From DASRAU01 sp035638075 (GTDB taxonomy: Bacteria; Acidobacteriota; Polarisedimenticolia; Gp22-AA2), in NCBI GenBank assembly GCA_035638075.1, contig DASRAU010000021.1, forward strand, positions 62,001 through 126,000: a stretch of 64,000 bases of DNA. The letters are read 5' to 3'. Under the pieces are notes generated by a model that made no database searches, was not told the origin of the DNA, and saw only the letters and a list, made by a program, of their open reading frames with translations. This document shows, piece by piece, positions 1 through 7,824 of this stretch. The position numbers and the translations under genes were made by a program. Position 1 is the stretch's first letter; every line of letters begins with the position of its first letter.

Positions 1-86
1 ATGTTGAGGAGGACGAGGTCCCAGAGCCCCAGCTCGCGCTTCAGGTGCGGCTGCGGCTCGCTCGCTCCCTCCGAAGAGACGGACAT
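1..86 (-). CDS. Amino-acid permease (APC superfamily), N-terminus only
   Basis: Only the first 28 codons lie in the window; the gene runs off the left edge. The reading begins with ATG at 84-86 on the minus strand, 16 bases after the stop of the OPT transporter, so it is probably the next gene of the same operon. The peptide has a polar Ser/Glu/Pro-rich head and then LKRELGLWDLVLLN, which resembles the cytoplasmic lead-in to the first membrane helix of APC-family amino-acid permeases. No membrane helix is visible yet, so the family call is an inference from a short motif. If correct, it fits the peptide and amino-acid uptake theme of the neighbours. Confidence 0.5.
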   Translation of the reverse strand, partial: MSVSSEGASEPQPHLKRELGLWDLVLLN

Positions 87-102
87 CGACCCGGGCGCGG
101 CC

Positions 103-2166
103 CTACATCATCGCCGCGGGGGGCGCCGGCTCGTCGGCGCGGCCCGCGTTGTCGAGCGGCACTTTGACGAGCATCCACGTCATCATCGCGAGAAGAACGA
201 GGCCCGCGACGTACGACGGGTTCTCGAAGATCTTCGGGAGCGTGATGTCGAAGTAGAGACACGTCGAGGTCACGAGCCCCATGAGCGCCTCCCCTGCTAT
301 CAACCCCGAGGCGGTCAGGATGCCGACGTTCTCGGTGCGGATGCGCTGCGCCTCGTTGAGCCCGAGCTTCTTCGCCCGCTCGTCCACCACCCAGCGGATG
401 ACGCCGCCGACGAAGATCGCGAAGGTGGTCGGCAGCGGCAGGTACATGCCGATGGCCACCAGCATCGGGCTCTTCACCTTCACCAGGATGAGGGCGATGC
501 CGAACATGATGCCGACCACGATGAGCGGCCAGGCCATCTCCTGGTTGACGATCCCCTTCGCCAGGGCGGCCATCAGACCCGCCTGCGGCGCGCTCAGCTT
601 GGGATCGCCGAACCCGGTTCCCCCGGCCTTGATGTTCCCCTCGTGCAGCGTCAGCAGCGGGAAGTACATGACGACGCTGGCGCAGACGACGGCGATGAGC
701 TCGACGATCTGGATGGTGCGCGGCGTGCCGCCGAGGATGTAGCCGACCTTGAAATCCTGGAGGAGCTCCCCGGCGACCGCCGACGAGACGCAGACGACCG
801 CCGCCACGGCGAGCACCGCGGCGACGCCGCCGATGCCGCTCACGCCCATGGTCACCATCAGCAGGGCGGCGATGATGAGGGTCGAGAGCGTCAGGCCGGA
901 GATCGGGTTGTTCGACGAGCCGATGAGCCCGACGAGATACCCCGAGACGGTCGCGAAGAAGAAGCCGACGATGAGCATGACGATGGCCGCGACGATGGCC
1001 CCCGCCACCAGCCCCGTCATGTAGATGTAGAGCGCGGCCATCAGCACGAAGGTGACCAGGATCAGCAGGAAGACGACCTTCGACGACATGTAGCGATCGG
1101 TGCGCCGCACCGCCTGGGCGCCCCCGCCGCCGCGGACCTCGGCGAAGGCCTTCATCAGGCCGCCGAAGATGCTCTGCCGCCTCTTGTAGAGGGTGTAGGC
1201 GGTGCCGACGAGCATGCCGCCCACGGCCATCGGCCGCACGATGAAGCGCCAGACCGCGGCGATCGTCGCGCCCCAGGCCTCGACGTCGGTGCCCGCGGGC
1301 GTGGTCGCGCCGGCCGGCAAAAAGGTGCTGAGCTGCGGCCCGAGCAGGTAGGTGATCATCGGCACGAGCAGCCCCCAGGCGATGACACCCCCCGAGAAGT
1401 TGAGCGCCGCCAGCTCCGGCCCGATGACGTACCCGACGCCGATGAGGGCCGGCGAGATGCTCGGCATGGCGAATTGCGTGACGCCGCCGGTGCCGATGGC
1501 GTTGGCGGTGTCCGCGGCTCCGAGCTTCAGCTTCGTCGTGCCGATCTTCCCCATCGTCAGCGGCACGTCCTTGTCGACGCCGAAGATCTGCAGGGCGCCG
1601 GTCAGGAACGCGCCGGCACCCGCCGCCATCGCATAGAAAAGATGCTTCGCCGAGTCCGCCCCGCGCTGCCCGGCCTTGTGGATCTCGCCGGCGGCGACCG
1701 ACTCGGGGAACGGCAGCTCGCGGTCCTCGACGAGCACCCGGCGCACCAGCGAGCAGAACAGCACTCCGAGCACGGAGCCGACGAGCATCAGCGCGGTCGA
1801 TTTCCAGTAGGCGTCCTCGGGTCTGAAGGAGGGCCACACGCCGGCGATGTAGAACGCCGGCAGGGTGAAGACCGCGCCGGCGGCGACCGACTCGCCGATC
1901 GATCCGGCGGTGCGGGCGATGTTCTCCTCGAGGATCGAGCCGCGGCGCACCCTCAGGATGGCCATGCTGATGACGGCGGCCGGATAGGTCGCGGCGATCG
2001 TCTGGCCCGCCTTGAGCCCGAGGTAGGCGTTGGCGGCCCCGAGGACCACCGTCATCACCAGGCCGATGAGGACGGCCCGGAGGGTGAACTCCTTCATCTC
2101 GAGCGTGGGGGGGACGAACGGCTTGTGCTCCGGCGGTGCGGAACCCGGAGCCTGAGGGTTGCTCAT
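103..2166 (-). CDS. OPT-family oligopeptide transporter
   Basis: A 687-residue integral membrane protein of the OPT/YSL oligopeptide transporter superfamily, expected to import small peptides (or metal chelates) by proton symport across the inner membrane. After a short Pro-rich cytoplasmic head it has about fifteen hydrophobic segments. The first contains the family hallmark NAYLGLKAGQTIAATYPAAV near residue 45, and long Gly/Ala-rich helices follow. Length is typical of bacterial members. It starts with ATG at 2166. A TTGACA-N18-TAGAGT promoter lies upstream, in the spacer shared with the divergent secreted peptidase gene. That arrangement suggests peptides cut outside the membrane are taken up here. 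Substrate cannot be read from sequence. Confidence 0.93.
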   Translation of the reverse strand: MSNPQAPGSAPPEHKPFVPPTLEMKEFTLRAVLIGLVMTVVLGAANAYLGLKAGQTIAATYPAAVISMAILRVRRGSILEENIARTAGSIGESVAAGAVFTLPAFYIAGVWPSFRPEDAYWKSTALMLVGSVLGVLFCSLVRRVLVEDRELPFPESVAAGEIHKAGQRGADSAKHLFYAMAAGAGAFLTGALQIFGVDKDVPLTMGKIGTTKLKLGAADTANAIGTGGVTQFAMPSISPALIGVGYVIGPELAALNFSGGVIAWGLLVPMITYLLGPQLSTFLPAGATTPAGTDVEAWGATIAAVWRFIVRPMAVGGMLVGTAYTLYKRRQSIFGGLMKAFAEVRGGGGAQAVRRTDRYMSSKVVFLLILVTFVLMAALYIYMTGLVAGAIVAAIVMLIVGFFFATVSGYLVGLIGSSNNPISGLTLSTLIIAALLMVTMGVSGIGGVAAVLAVAAVVCVSSAVAGELLQDFKVGYILGGTPRTIQIVELIAVVCASVVMYFPLLTLHEGNIKAGGTGFGDPKLSAPQAGLMAALAKGIVNQEMAWPLIVVGIMFGIALILVKVKSPMLVAIGMYLPLPTTFAIFVGGVIRWVVDERAKKLGLNEAQRIRTENVGILTASGLIAGEALMGLVTSTCLYFDITLPKIFENPSYVAGLVLLAMMTWMLVKVPLDNAGRADEPAPPAAMM

Positions 2167-2195
2167 GCGCGGAGCCCTCCGTTGAAGGTCGGCGG

Positions 2196-2225
2196 ACTCT
2201 AACCGTAGTCGCTCGGGACTGTCAA
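2196..2225 (-). promoter_or_regulatory. Sigma70-like promoter of the OPT transporter
   Basis: On the minus strand TTGACA (2225-2220) is followed by an 18-base spacer and TAGAGT (2201-2196), about 30 bases before the OPT start codon. The match is read by eye. Confidence 0.55.
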
Positions 2226-2269
2226 CGGAACACGGGCCCCTTCAAGAAGATGCGGGAAGCCGGCACCCC

Positions 2270-2275
2270 TATAAT
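2270..2275 (+). promoter_or_regulatory. TATAAT -10 box just before the M49 peptidase start
   Basis: A perfect TATAAT ends nine bases before the TTG at 2284, which would put the transcript start near 2282 and leave almost no 5' leader. I see no convincing -35. An ATG at 2274 overlaps the box but is out of frame with the peptidase. Confidence 0.45.
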
Positions 2276-2283
2276 GGGCGCCT

Positions 2284-4365
2284 TTGAGGCAGCCCACGCA
2301 GTTCCCCGGCGGCGCGGCGGTGGCTCTTGTCGCCGGGGCGGCGCTGCTTGCGGCTGCGTGCGGCGGGGGCGGAGGCCGGAACCGGATGAGCGCCAAACCA
2401 GGCGAAGCCCAGGGCCCGATCCTCGAGCGGGTCGGCGAGTTCGCCATCGCGCCGCTCGAGGCGCGCGGGTTCGACGCGCTGCCGCAGCGCGACCGCATCC
2501 TCGCCTTCTACCTGTCGCGTGCCGCGCTGGCCGGACGGGACATCCACTACGACCAGATGGGGCGCGACGGGCTCGAGATTCGCGACCTCCTCGAGGAGGT
2601 CCTGACCCATCCGCGCAACCTCGATCCGGACTTCCGCGAAGCGCTCCTGCGCTACCTCAAGCAGTTCTGGATCTCCTCCGGCAATCACAACGAGCGCACC
2701 CGCGCCAAGTTCGTGCCGGAGTTCTCCTACGAGGACCTGCGCCGCGGCATCGCCGCGGCCCGGAAGGACGGGGCGGCGATCAAACTCGCCGTGCGCGAGC
2801 CGCTCGAGCACAAGCTCGAGCGCCTGCGCCAGGCACTCTTCGACCCGTCGTTCGAGCCGCTCCTCACCTGCAAGACGGCGCCTTCCGGCGTCGACCTGCT
2901 CGCCTGCAGCAGTGTCAACTTCTACGACGGCGTCACGCTCGCCGACCTCGCCGCCTTCCAGGAGGAGCATCCGCTCAACAGCCGCCTCGTGAAGAAAGAC
3001 GGGCGCCTCGAAGAGCAGGTGTGGCGCGCCGGCCGCTCGGCCGGTCCCGCCGGCCCGGCCATTCCCCCCGGGATGTACGCGTCGCAGCTGCGCACGGTGA
3101 TCGGATTCCTGACCAAGGCGAAGCCGTTCGCCCCGCCAGAGGAGGCGCAGGCGCTGTCGCTCCTGTCCGACTCCTTCGCCAGCGGCGCGGCGGCCGACTT
3201 CAAGCGCTACAACCTCGACTGGGTGAAGCTCAGCCCGGCCGTCGACACGGTGCAGGGCTTCATCGAGACCTATCACGATCCGCGCGGCCGCAAGGGCTCC
3301 TGGCAGGGGATGGTCTTCTTCGCCGACCCGGAGCGGACCCGGCTGCTGCAGGGGCTCGCCGCCGAGGCGCGCGGGTTCGAGGAGCGGGCGCCGTGGGACG
3401 CGCGCTTCAAGCGGCGCGAGTTCAACCCACCGGTGGTCGCCGCGGTGGAGATCCTCCTGGCGGTCGGCGACGGCGGCCCGTCACCTCCGATCGGCGTCAA
3501 CCTGCCGAACGACGACGACATCCAGGAGCACGTCGGCAACCGGTCGTTCCTGTACGCCAACGTCCTGGAGGCCGGCAACCGCGCCACGCTGCAGGCGCTG
3601 ACCGACGAGTTCGCCCTGCCGGACGACCGGCCCCTCCTGATGCAGCACACGGTCGAGGCGGAGATGCTCCTCACCGCCATGCACGAGGCGCTCGGGCACG
3701 CCGCCGGGCGCGCCCGCGAAGGTCTCCCGCAGGAGCCGTCGGTGTTGCTCGGCGAGAGCTACGCCGCGCTCGAGGAGGCGCGGGCGGAGCTGGTGGCGCT
3801 GCACGCCATCTTCGACCCGGTGCTGCTGGAGAGAAAGCTCATCTCGTCGCCTCTCGTCGCGGAGGCGGCCTACCGCGACTACCTGATCCACGATCTGAGC
3901 CTGCTGCGGCGCGTGCGCACCGGGGACCGGCTCGAGGACGACCACATGCGCGCGACCCACCTCATCGTCGAGTGGCTGCGGGCGCACGGCGGCGGGGTCG
4001 CCGTCGAATCGCACGACGACCGGACCTATTTCAAGGTCGCCGACACCGCCGCCATGCGCAAGGGGGTGGCGACCCTCCTGGCGGAGGTGCAGCGGATCAA
4101 GGGCGAGGGGGACCGCGCCGCGGCCCGCGACCTCCTGGAGCGCTACGCGACCCGCATCGACCCGAAACTGCGGGACGAGGTGGTGGCGCGGGCCGACCGG
4201 GCGAAGATCCCTTCCTGGCTGGCCTTCGTGATGCCGGAGATCGTGCCCACCCGGGACGCCTCGGGGGACGTGGTGGACGCCCACCTCGAAAAAGCGGGCG
4301 ATTTCACCCTCCAGATGTTACGCTTCTCCGGCAAGCTGCCACGCGAATCAGAAGGGCCGCGCTAG
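2284..4365 (+). CDS. M49 (dipeptidyl-peptidase III-like) metallopeptidase lipoprotein
   Basis: A 693-residue zinc peptidase of family M49, which removes dipeptides from the N-terminus of short peptides. The zinc motif HEALGH (HEXXGH) lies at residues 467-472, and the second family motif EEARAE (canonical EECRAE) at 497-502 supplies the third ligand. The first 25 residues form a lipoprotein signal (hydrophobic stretch ending in LLAAAC followed by Gly), so the enzyme is probably anchored outside the inner membrane, whereas many M49 enzymes are cytosolic. The only start that keeps the signal is TTG at 2284; the ATG at 2386 would remove it. It is divergent from the OPT transporter, suggesting joint peptide scavenging. 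Confidence 0.85.
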   Translation: MRQPTQFPGGAAVALVAGAALLAAACGGGGGRNRMSAKPGEAQGPILERVGEFAIAPLEARGFDALPQRDRILAFYLSRAALAGRDIHYDQMGRDGLEIRDLLEEVLTHPRNLDPDFREALLRYLKQFWISSGNHNERTRAKFVPEFSYEDLRRGIAAARKDGAAIKLAVREPLEHKLERLRQALFDPSFEPLLTCKTAPSGVDLLACSSVNFYDGVTLADLAAFQEEHPLNSRLVKKDGRLEEQVWRAGRSAGPAGPAIPPGMYASQLRTVIGFLTKAKPFAPPEEAQALSLLSDSFASGAAADFKRYNLDWVKLSPAVDTVQGFIETYHDPRGRKGSWQGMVFFADPERTRLLQGLAAEARGFEERAPWDARFKRREFNPPVVAAVEILLAVGDGGPSPPIGVNLPNDDDIQEHVGNRSFLYANVLEAGNRATLQALTDEFALPDDRPLLMQHTVEAEMLLTAMHEALGHAAGRAREGLPQEPSVLLGESYAALEEARAELVALHAIFDPVLLERKLISSPLVAEAAYRDYLIHDLSLLRRVRTGDRLEDDHMRATHLIVEWLRAHGGGVAVESHDDRTYFKVADTAAMRKGVATLLAEVQRIKGEGDRAAARDLLERYATRIDPKLRDEVVARADRAKIPSWLAFVMPEIVPTRDASGDVVDAHLEKAGDFTLQMLRFSGKLPRESEGPR

Positions 4366-4464
4366 CGCGTCGCGTCGTCGACGCGTCCCTCGACTCCAGA
4401 CAAAGACACGCGAGAACCCGGGTGGATCGCCGGAGCCGCCACCGCAAGGCCCGGCTTCGGCGCA

Positions 4465-4493
4465 TTGCCGCGTCCCGGGGACGACCATACATT
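4465..4493 (+). promoter_or_regulatory. Promoter of the lipase lipoprotein
   Basis: TTGCCG (4465-4470), a 17-base spacer and TACATT (4488-4493) precede the ATG at 4527 by a leader of about 27 bases that carries a GGAGGTGAG ribosome site. Confidence 0.45.
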
Positions 4494-4526
4494 GACAGCG
4501 CCCCCCGGAGGGGCGGAGGTGAGTGC

Positions 4527-5990
4527 ATGAGCAGGGGGTCGGGCCGGATCGTCCGCATCGCCCTCCCCTGCGGCGGGGCGCTCCTCCTGGCGGCCACCCT
4601 CATCCTGACCGGCTGCGCCATGTCGCACCGCTACGACATGGCGCAGATCCACGCGAACGCCGCCGCCCGGACCGAGCGCAACCCGGTCATCTTCATCCAC
4701 GGCTTCATCGGTTCGAAGCTCCGGAACGATCGCACCTCGGAGTCGGTGTGGGGCCGCTTCGCCAATGCCATCACCCGCTCGCAGACGGACAGCCTCGACC
4801 TGCCGATCGCCTCGGCGGAGTTCTCGCAGAATCGCGACCACCTCGTCCCCTATGCGCTCTACGAGAGCGTCGCCGGGGTGAAGTTCTACGGCGCCATGCT
4901 GGACGCGCTGCAGAACACCGGCGGCTACAAGATGGGCGACATCCGCGACCCCCGTCCCGGGGACACCGGCTTCACCTACGTCTACGACTGGCGCCGCGAC
5001 AACGTCGAGGCGGCGCAGGGGCTGGCCGAGGCGATCCACCGCGTGCGCACGCGCCTCAATGCGCCGCAGCTGCGCTTCGACATCGTGGCCCACTCGATGG
5101 GCGGGCTGGTCGCCCTCTACTACCTGATGTACGGCGGTGTGGACGTGGTGTCGGACGGCCTCGAGCACGACGTGACCTGGGCCGGAGCGTCCACGCTCGG
5201 CCGCGTGGTGCTCCTCGGCACGCCGCTCGAGGGGACGATGGCGTCGTTCCGGGTGCTCAACACCGGCTTCTCACGCTCGATGTCGCCGGAGTCGCTCTTT
5301 ACCATGCCGGCGATCTACCAGCTCCTGCCCCCGCCGGGCGCGCCGGTCTTCGTGGACCCGGACGGGAAGCCGCTCGACATCGATCTTTACGATGCCCGGG
5401 AATGGGTGAAGCACCGCTGGTCGGTCTTCGACGGGCGGGGCGAGGGTGAGGCGCGGGAGGGGACGCCGGCGTGCGACCGGGTGCGCGAGGAGCGCGTCCG
5501 CTTCCTGCAGCGGGCGCTCGACCGGGCGCGTTATTTCCGGGCTGCACTCACGCGCGGCGGCGCCCAGGAATCACCGGTTCCGGTGAACGTCTTCGGATCC
5601 GACTGCGTCCCGACACTCCAGCGCGCCGTGGTGAAGGAGACGGGGGCGGGGCCGGTCACGCTGTTCGACGACGAGGAGACGCGGGATCGATCGGCCCGCA
5701 AGCTCGAGCGGCTGATCCTCGCCCCCGGCGACGGAACGGTCACAGCCACGTCGCTGCTCGGTGTGCAGGCCGCGCCGGCGGGAGATGCGGGCCAGGCGCA
5801 GGGGAGCCGGGCGCGGCTCGCATCGAGCTTCTTCGTGTGCGAGACGCACGGCCTGCTGCCGGCCAATGCGGCCTTCCAGGACAACCTCTTTCACGTGCTG
5901 CTGCAGGGGCCGTCGCAGGCGCCAGTGCCGGCGCCGAGCGCGGTCGTGCCCGCCGTGCGCGCCGAAGGAAGCGAACGCCCCGGTTCGTGA
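4527..5990 (+). CDS. LCAT-like alpha/beta-hydrolase lipoprotein (lipase/acyltransferase)
   Basis: A 487-residue secreted alpha/beta hydrolase resembling lecithin:cholesterol acyltransferase and phospholipase families. The lipoprotein signal ends in LILTGC near residue 30. The fold is shown by the oxyanion-loop segment PVIFIHGFIGSKL, the nucleophile elbow AHSMGGL (Ser nucleophile), and a later LAPGDGTV segment typical of LCAT-like proteins that may carry the acidic residue. A His candidate sits in CETHGLL near the C-terminus. The start is ATG at 4527 with a strong GGAGGTGAG site eight bases upstream. The Pro/Ala-rich tail is probably disordered. It stands alone between the M49 peptidase and a convergent small gene. 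The substrate lipid is unknown. Confidence 0.82.
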   Translation: MSRGSGRIVRIALPCGGALLLAATLILTGCAMSHRYDMAQIHANAAARTERNPVIFIHGFIGSKLRNDRTSESVWGRFANAITRSQTDSLDLPIASAEFSQNRDHLVPYALYESVAGVKFYGAMLDALQNTGGYKMGDIRDPRPGDTGFTYVYDWRRDNVEAAQGLAEAIHRVRTRLNAPQLRFDIVAHSMGGLVALYYLMYGGVDVVSDGLEHDVTWAGASTLGRVVLLGTPLEGTMASFRVLNTGFSRSMSPESLFTMPAIYQLLPPPGAPVFVDPDGKPLDIDLYDAREWVKHRWSVFDGRGEGEAREGTPACDRVREERVRFLQRALDRARYFRAALTRGGAQESPVPVNVFGSDCVPTLQRAVVKETGAGPVTLFDDEETRDRSARKLERLILAPGDGTVTATSLLGVQAAPAGDAGQAQGSRARLASSFFVCETHGLLPANAAFQDNLFHVLLQGPSQAPVPAPSAVVPAVRAEGSERPGS

Positions 5991-5997
5991 CCGGGGC
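5977..5997 (+). terminator. GC-rich hairpin over the lipase stop codon
   Basis: GCCCCGGT (5977-5984) and ACCGGGGC (5990-5997) form a perfect 8-bp stem with a 5-base loop containing the stop codon. No T-tract follows, so it may be a weak terminator or a 3'-end stabiliser. Confidence 0.35.
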
Positions 5998-6028
5998 CAT
6001 TCCCGACCTGCTGGAAGGCTGAAAGACC

Positions 6029-6199
6029 CTACTGGACGACGGTGGTGACCGGGGGCGCCGTCGCGACAACCGGCCTCTCAGCCGGGGTCTCGGACAGCCG
6101 CAGGAAGAGGCGGAACAGCAGGGCGAGGAAGAGCGCGCCCAGGCCGACGCCGATCATCACGCACAGGAAAATGACCACGAAGAGAAGAAACATGTCCAT
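6029..6199 (-). CDS. Small single-span membrane protein, 56 aa
   Basis: Unrecognised. The minus-strand reading from ATG (6199-6197) gives 56 residues: an almost uninterrupted hydrophobic stretch from residue 2 to about 34 (MDMFLLFVVIFLCVMIG then GALFLALLF), a basic RLFLR boundary, and a Pro/Val/Thr-rich tail ending VTTVVQ. The positive-inside rule predicts the tail in the cytoplasm. A purine-rich GGGTGG lies just upstream as a weak ribosome site. It fills the gap between the convergent lipase and the co-directional HU gene. Evidence that it is real comes from composition and a clean start and stop, not homology. Confidence 0.45.
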   Translation of the reverse strand: MDMFLLFVVIFLCVMIGVGLGALFLALLFRLFLRLSETPAERPVVATAPPVTTVVQ

Positions 6200-6273
6200 C
6201 AGCGCGCCACCCTCGGAATGGGGTCCCCGCCGTTCAATTTAGGTTCGCCGGAACAGCTTGGCAACCGCGGCGT

Positions 6274-6546
6274 TCAACGGATTTCGAGTCGGAGGGCCTT
6301 GCCGGTCGTGAAGCGAACCACGCGGCGCGCCGGGATCGTGATCGGCGAGCCGGTCTGGGGGTTGCGGCCGCGCCGGGCGCGCCGCTTGGCGACCGTGAAG
6401 GTGCCGAAGCCGACCAGGCTGGCCCGGTCCCCCTTCTTCAGCGCCCGGGCAATCTGATCCAGGAAGCTGTCGATGACCTTCGCCGTGCGGACCTTGGTCA
6501 TCCTGCTGTCTCGCGCGACCCGGTTGACGATCTGGGCTTTGTTCAT
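6274..6546 (-). CDS. hup: HU-family histone-like DNA-binding protein
   Basis: A 90-residue HU/IHF-type nucleoid protein that bends and compacts DNA as a dimer. The sequence is full length: an alpha-helical dimerisation half (MNKAQIVNRVARDS to LDQIARALKKGD), the signature VGFGTFTVAKRRARRGRNP, then the DNA-wrapping arm GRNPQTGSPITIPARRVVRF with the conserved Pro-containing tip, and the C-terminal helix. The start is ATG at 6546; upstream on the minus strand are a GGGAGGAAAAGCAG ribosome site and a TTGACA promoter. HU, rather than IHF, is favoured by the lone gene and the arm sequence. Confidence 0.93.
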   Translation of the reverse strand: MNKAQIVNRVARDSRMTKVRTAKVIDSFLDQIARALKKGDRASLVGFGTFTVAKRRARRGRNPQTGSPITIPARRVVRFTTGKALRLEIR

Positions 6547-6596
6547 GCCCTGCTTTTCCTCCCTGGACCCATTCGGGGCCCGTTGAATCGGCGCGG

Positions 6597-6627
6597 CTTA
6601 TAGCACAGATGCACCATGGGCTGTCAA
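6597..6627 (-). promoter_or_regulatory. Promoter of the HU gene
   Basis: Minus strand: TTGACA (6627-6622), a 19-base spacer and TATAAG (6602-6597), preceded by TGC, giving an extended -10. The long spacer is compensated by the extended element. Confidence 0.5.
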
Positions 6628-6690
6628 ACACCGCCGGGAAAAGGCGTCAATGACGCTTTCCTCGGGGCCGAACTGTCGCGCCGCCGCGGC

Positions 6691-6696
6691 TATAAT
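6691..6696 (+). promoter_or_regulatory. TATAAT -10 box upstream of ttcA
   Basis: A perfect TATAAT about 55 bases before the ttcA ATG; the -35 region is not recognisable. Confidence 0.4.
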
Positions 6697-6750
6697 GACG
6701 CCGCGCCGAAGCGCCCGTCCGGGGCGGGCCGCGCCGGGAGACCCGCCGCC

Positions 6751-7590
6751 ATGAGTCAGCTGATGCAGATCGAAACGCCGCGCCGGAGAGGCGTCGCCGG
6801 CCCCGCGGCCGGGCGCTCCCCTTCGTTGAAGACCCTCCTGCACCGGGTCGGCCGCGCCATCGAGGAGTTCCGGCTGATCGAGGACGGCGACCGCATCCTC
6901 TGCGCCATGTCGGGCGGCAAGGATTCGTACGCCATGCTCCACCTCCTCGAAACGCTGCGCAAGCGCGCTCCGGTGCGCTTCTCCCTCGTCGCGGTGACGG
7001 TGGATCAGGGGTACCGGGGCTTCCGCGCCGAGGTCCTGGAACGCTTTTTCCAGGAACAAGGATACGAGCACCACATCGAGCGGACCAACATCGCCGAGGT
7101 GATCGAGGAGACCATGCCCCTGGGCGACACCCACTGCTCGATGTGCGCGCGGCTGCGCCGCGGGGTGCTCTACCGCCTGGCGCCCGACCTCGGCTGCAAC
7201 AAGATCGCGCTCGGGCACCACGCCGACGACCTGCTCGAGACGCTCCTGATGAGCCAGTTCTTCAACGGCGAGCTGTGCTCGATGCCGCCGCTCCTGCGCG
7301 CCCGGGACGGCCGCAACACCGTCATCCGTCCCCTCTGCTACGTGTGGGAGGACGAGATCATCCACTTCGTCCGCGAGGCGGGGTTCCCGGTCATCGGCTG
7401 CGCCTGTCCCGCGTGCGGGGACGTCTCGTTGAAGCGCAAGCAGATGAAGGGGCTCCTGGCGCGGCTCGAAGCCGATCACCCGGGGATCAAGGCGTCGCTG
7501 CTCAAGGCGATCGGCAACGTGAAGACCGGCCACCTGCTCGACCGCCGCCTTCTCGCTACTCCCCCGGCGGGGCACACCGAGCTTCCCTAG
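6751..7590 (+). CDS. ttcA: tRNA 2-thiocytidine(32) synthetase TtcA
   Basis: A 279-residue PP-loop ATPase that installs 2-thiocytidine at position 32 of certain tRNAs, using an Fe-S cluster. The ATP-binding PP-loop SGGKDS is at residues 54-59. The cluster cysteines are in HCSMC (129 and 132) and in the CACPAC segment (217-222). The helix RLRRGVLYRLA after the first Cys pair and ALGHHADDLLETLLMS are typical of TtcA. The ATG at 6751 was chosen because a GGGAG site lies ten bases upstream. The N-terminal 25 residues are a variable basic extension. It is monocistronic, with stem structures following its stop. Confidence 0.92.
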   Translation: MSQLMQIETPRRRGVAGPAAGRSPSLKTLLHRVGRAIEEFRLIEDGDRILCAMSGGKDSYAMLHLLETLRKRAPVRFSLVAVTVDQGYRGFRAEVLERFFQEQGYEHHIERTNIAEVIEETMPLGDTHCSMCARLRRGVLYRLAPDLGCNKIALGHHADDLLETLLMSQFFNGELCSMPPLLRARDGRNTVIRPLCYVWEDEIIHFVREAGFPVIGCACPACGDVSLKRKQMKGLLARLEADHPGIKASLLKAIGNVKTGHLLDRRLLATPPAGHTELP

Positions 7591-7617
7591 AGGACCGGGC
7601 TTCCCTGAAAAGACGAG

Positions 7618-7645
7618 GGGCGGTGGCCTCACGCAGCCACCGCCC
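7618..7645 (-). terminator. Intrinsic terminator, minus strand
   Basis: A perfect 10-bp GC-rich stem with an 8-base loop, followed on the minus strand by CTCGTCTTTTC. On the plus strand no T-tract follows, so it works best for minus-strand transcripts but could also slow transcription out of ttcA. Confidence 0.5.
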
Positions 7646-7653
7646 TGACGATC

Positions 7654-7675
7654 AAGGACAGGATCGCCTGTCCTT
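7654..7675. repeat. Perfect 9-bp hairpin with 4-base loop
   Basis: AAGGACAGG, loop ATCG, CCTGTCCTT. On the plus strand it is followed only by T then GG, so it is at most a weak terminator of ttcA. Confidence 0.45.
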
Positions 7676-7796
7676 TGGAGGGAGCCAAGTCGGTCGCCGC
7701 CCGTCATGGTCAGCTCGCCGCAAACTTCCCGATGCCGTCCGGCGACCGATCAGAACTTCTCCCCGGGCGAACCCGGGGGTTGCTAAGACAGCATTC

Positions 7797-7824
7797 CTTC
7801 TACTCCCAAATCTGTAATTGTCAA
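7797..7824 (-). promoter_or_regulatory. Promoter-like TTGACA-N16-TAGAAG
   Basis: It lies in a locally AT-rich patch between two convergent genes and points toward the stem-rich region. No coding gene is found directly downstream, which is why a non-coding transcript is proposed. Confidence 0.4.

Larger units (their letters stand above)
7607..7790 (-). ncRNA. Candidate structured small RNA in a gene-free convergent gap
   Basis: The minus strand carries a promoter-like TTGACA-N16-TAGAAG (7824-7797). About 180 bases of strong secondary structure follow: a 7-bp stem CCCCGGG/CCCGGGG capped by TTCG (7778-7761); a 9-bp long-range helix CGGTCGCCG/CGGCGACCG (7748-7740 with 7699-7691); a perfect 9-bp stem AAGGACAGG/CCTGTCCTT with a 4-base loop (7675-7654); and a 10-bp stem GGGCGGTGGC/GCCACCGCCC followed by CTCGTCTTTT (7645-7608), which reads as an intrinsic terminator. 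I do not recognise a known RNA family. It could instead be the 3' untranslated region of the minus-strand gene upstream or of ttcA. Confidence 0.4.

Noticed and set aside
1..2202. Long plus-strand open frame opposite the OPT transporter
   Set aside because: It is an Arg/Asp/His-rich antisense shadow caused by GC-rich codons; the minus-strand frame has clear membrane helices and family motifs.
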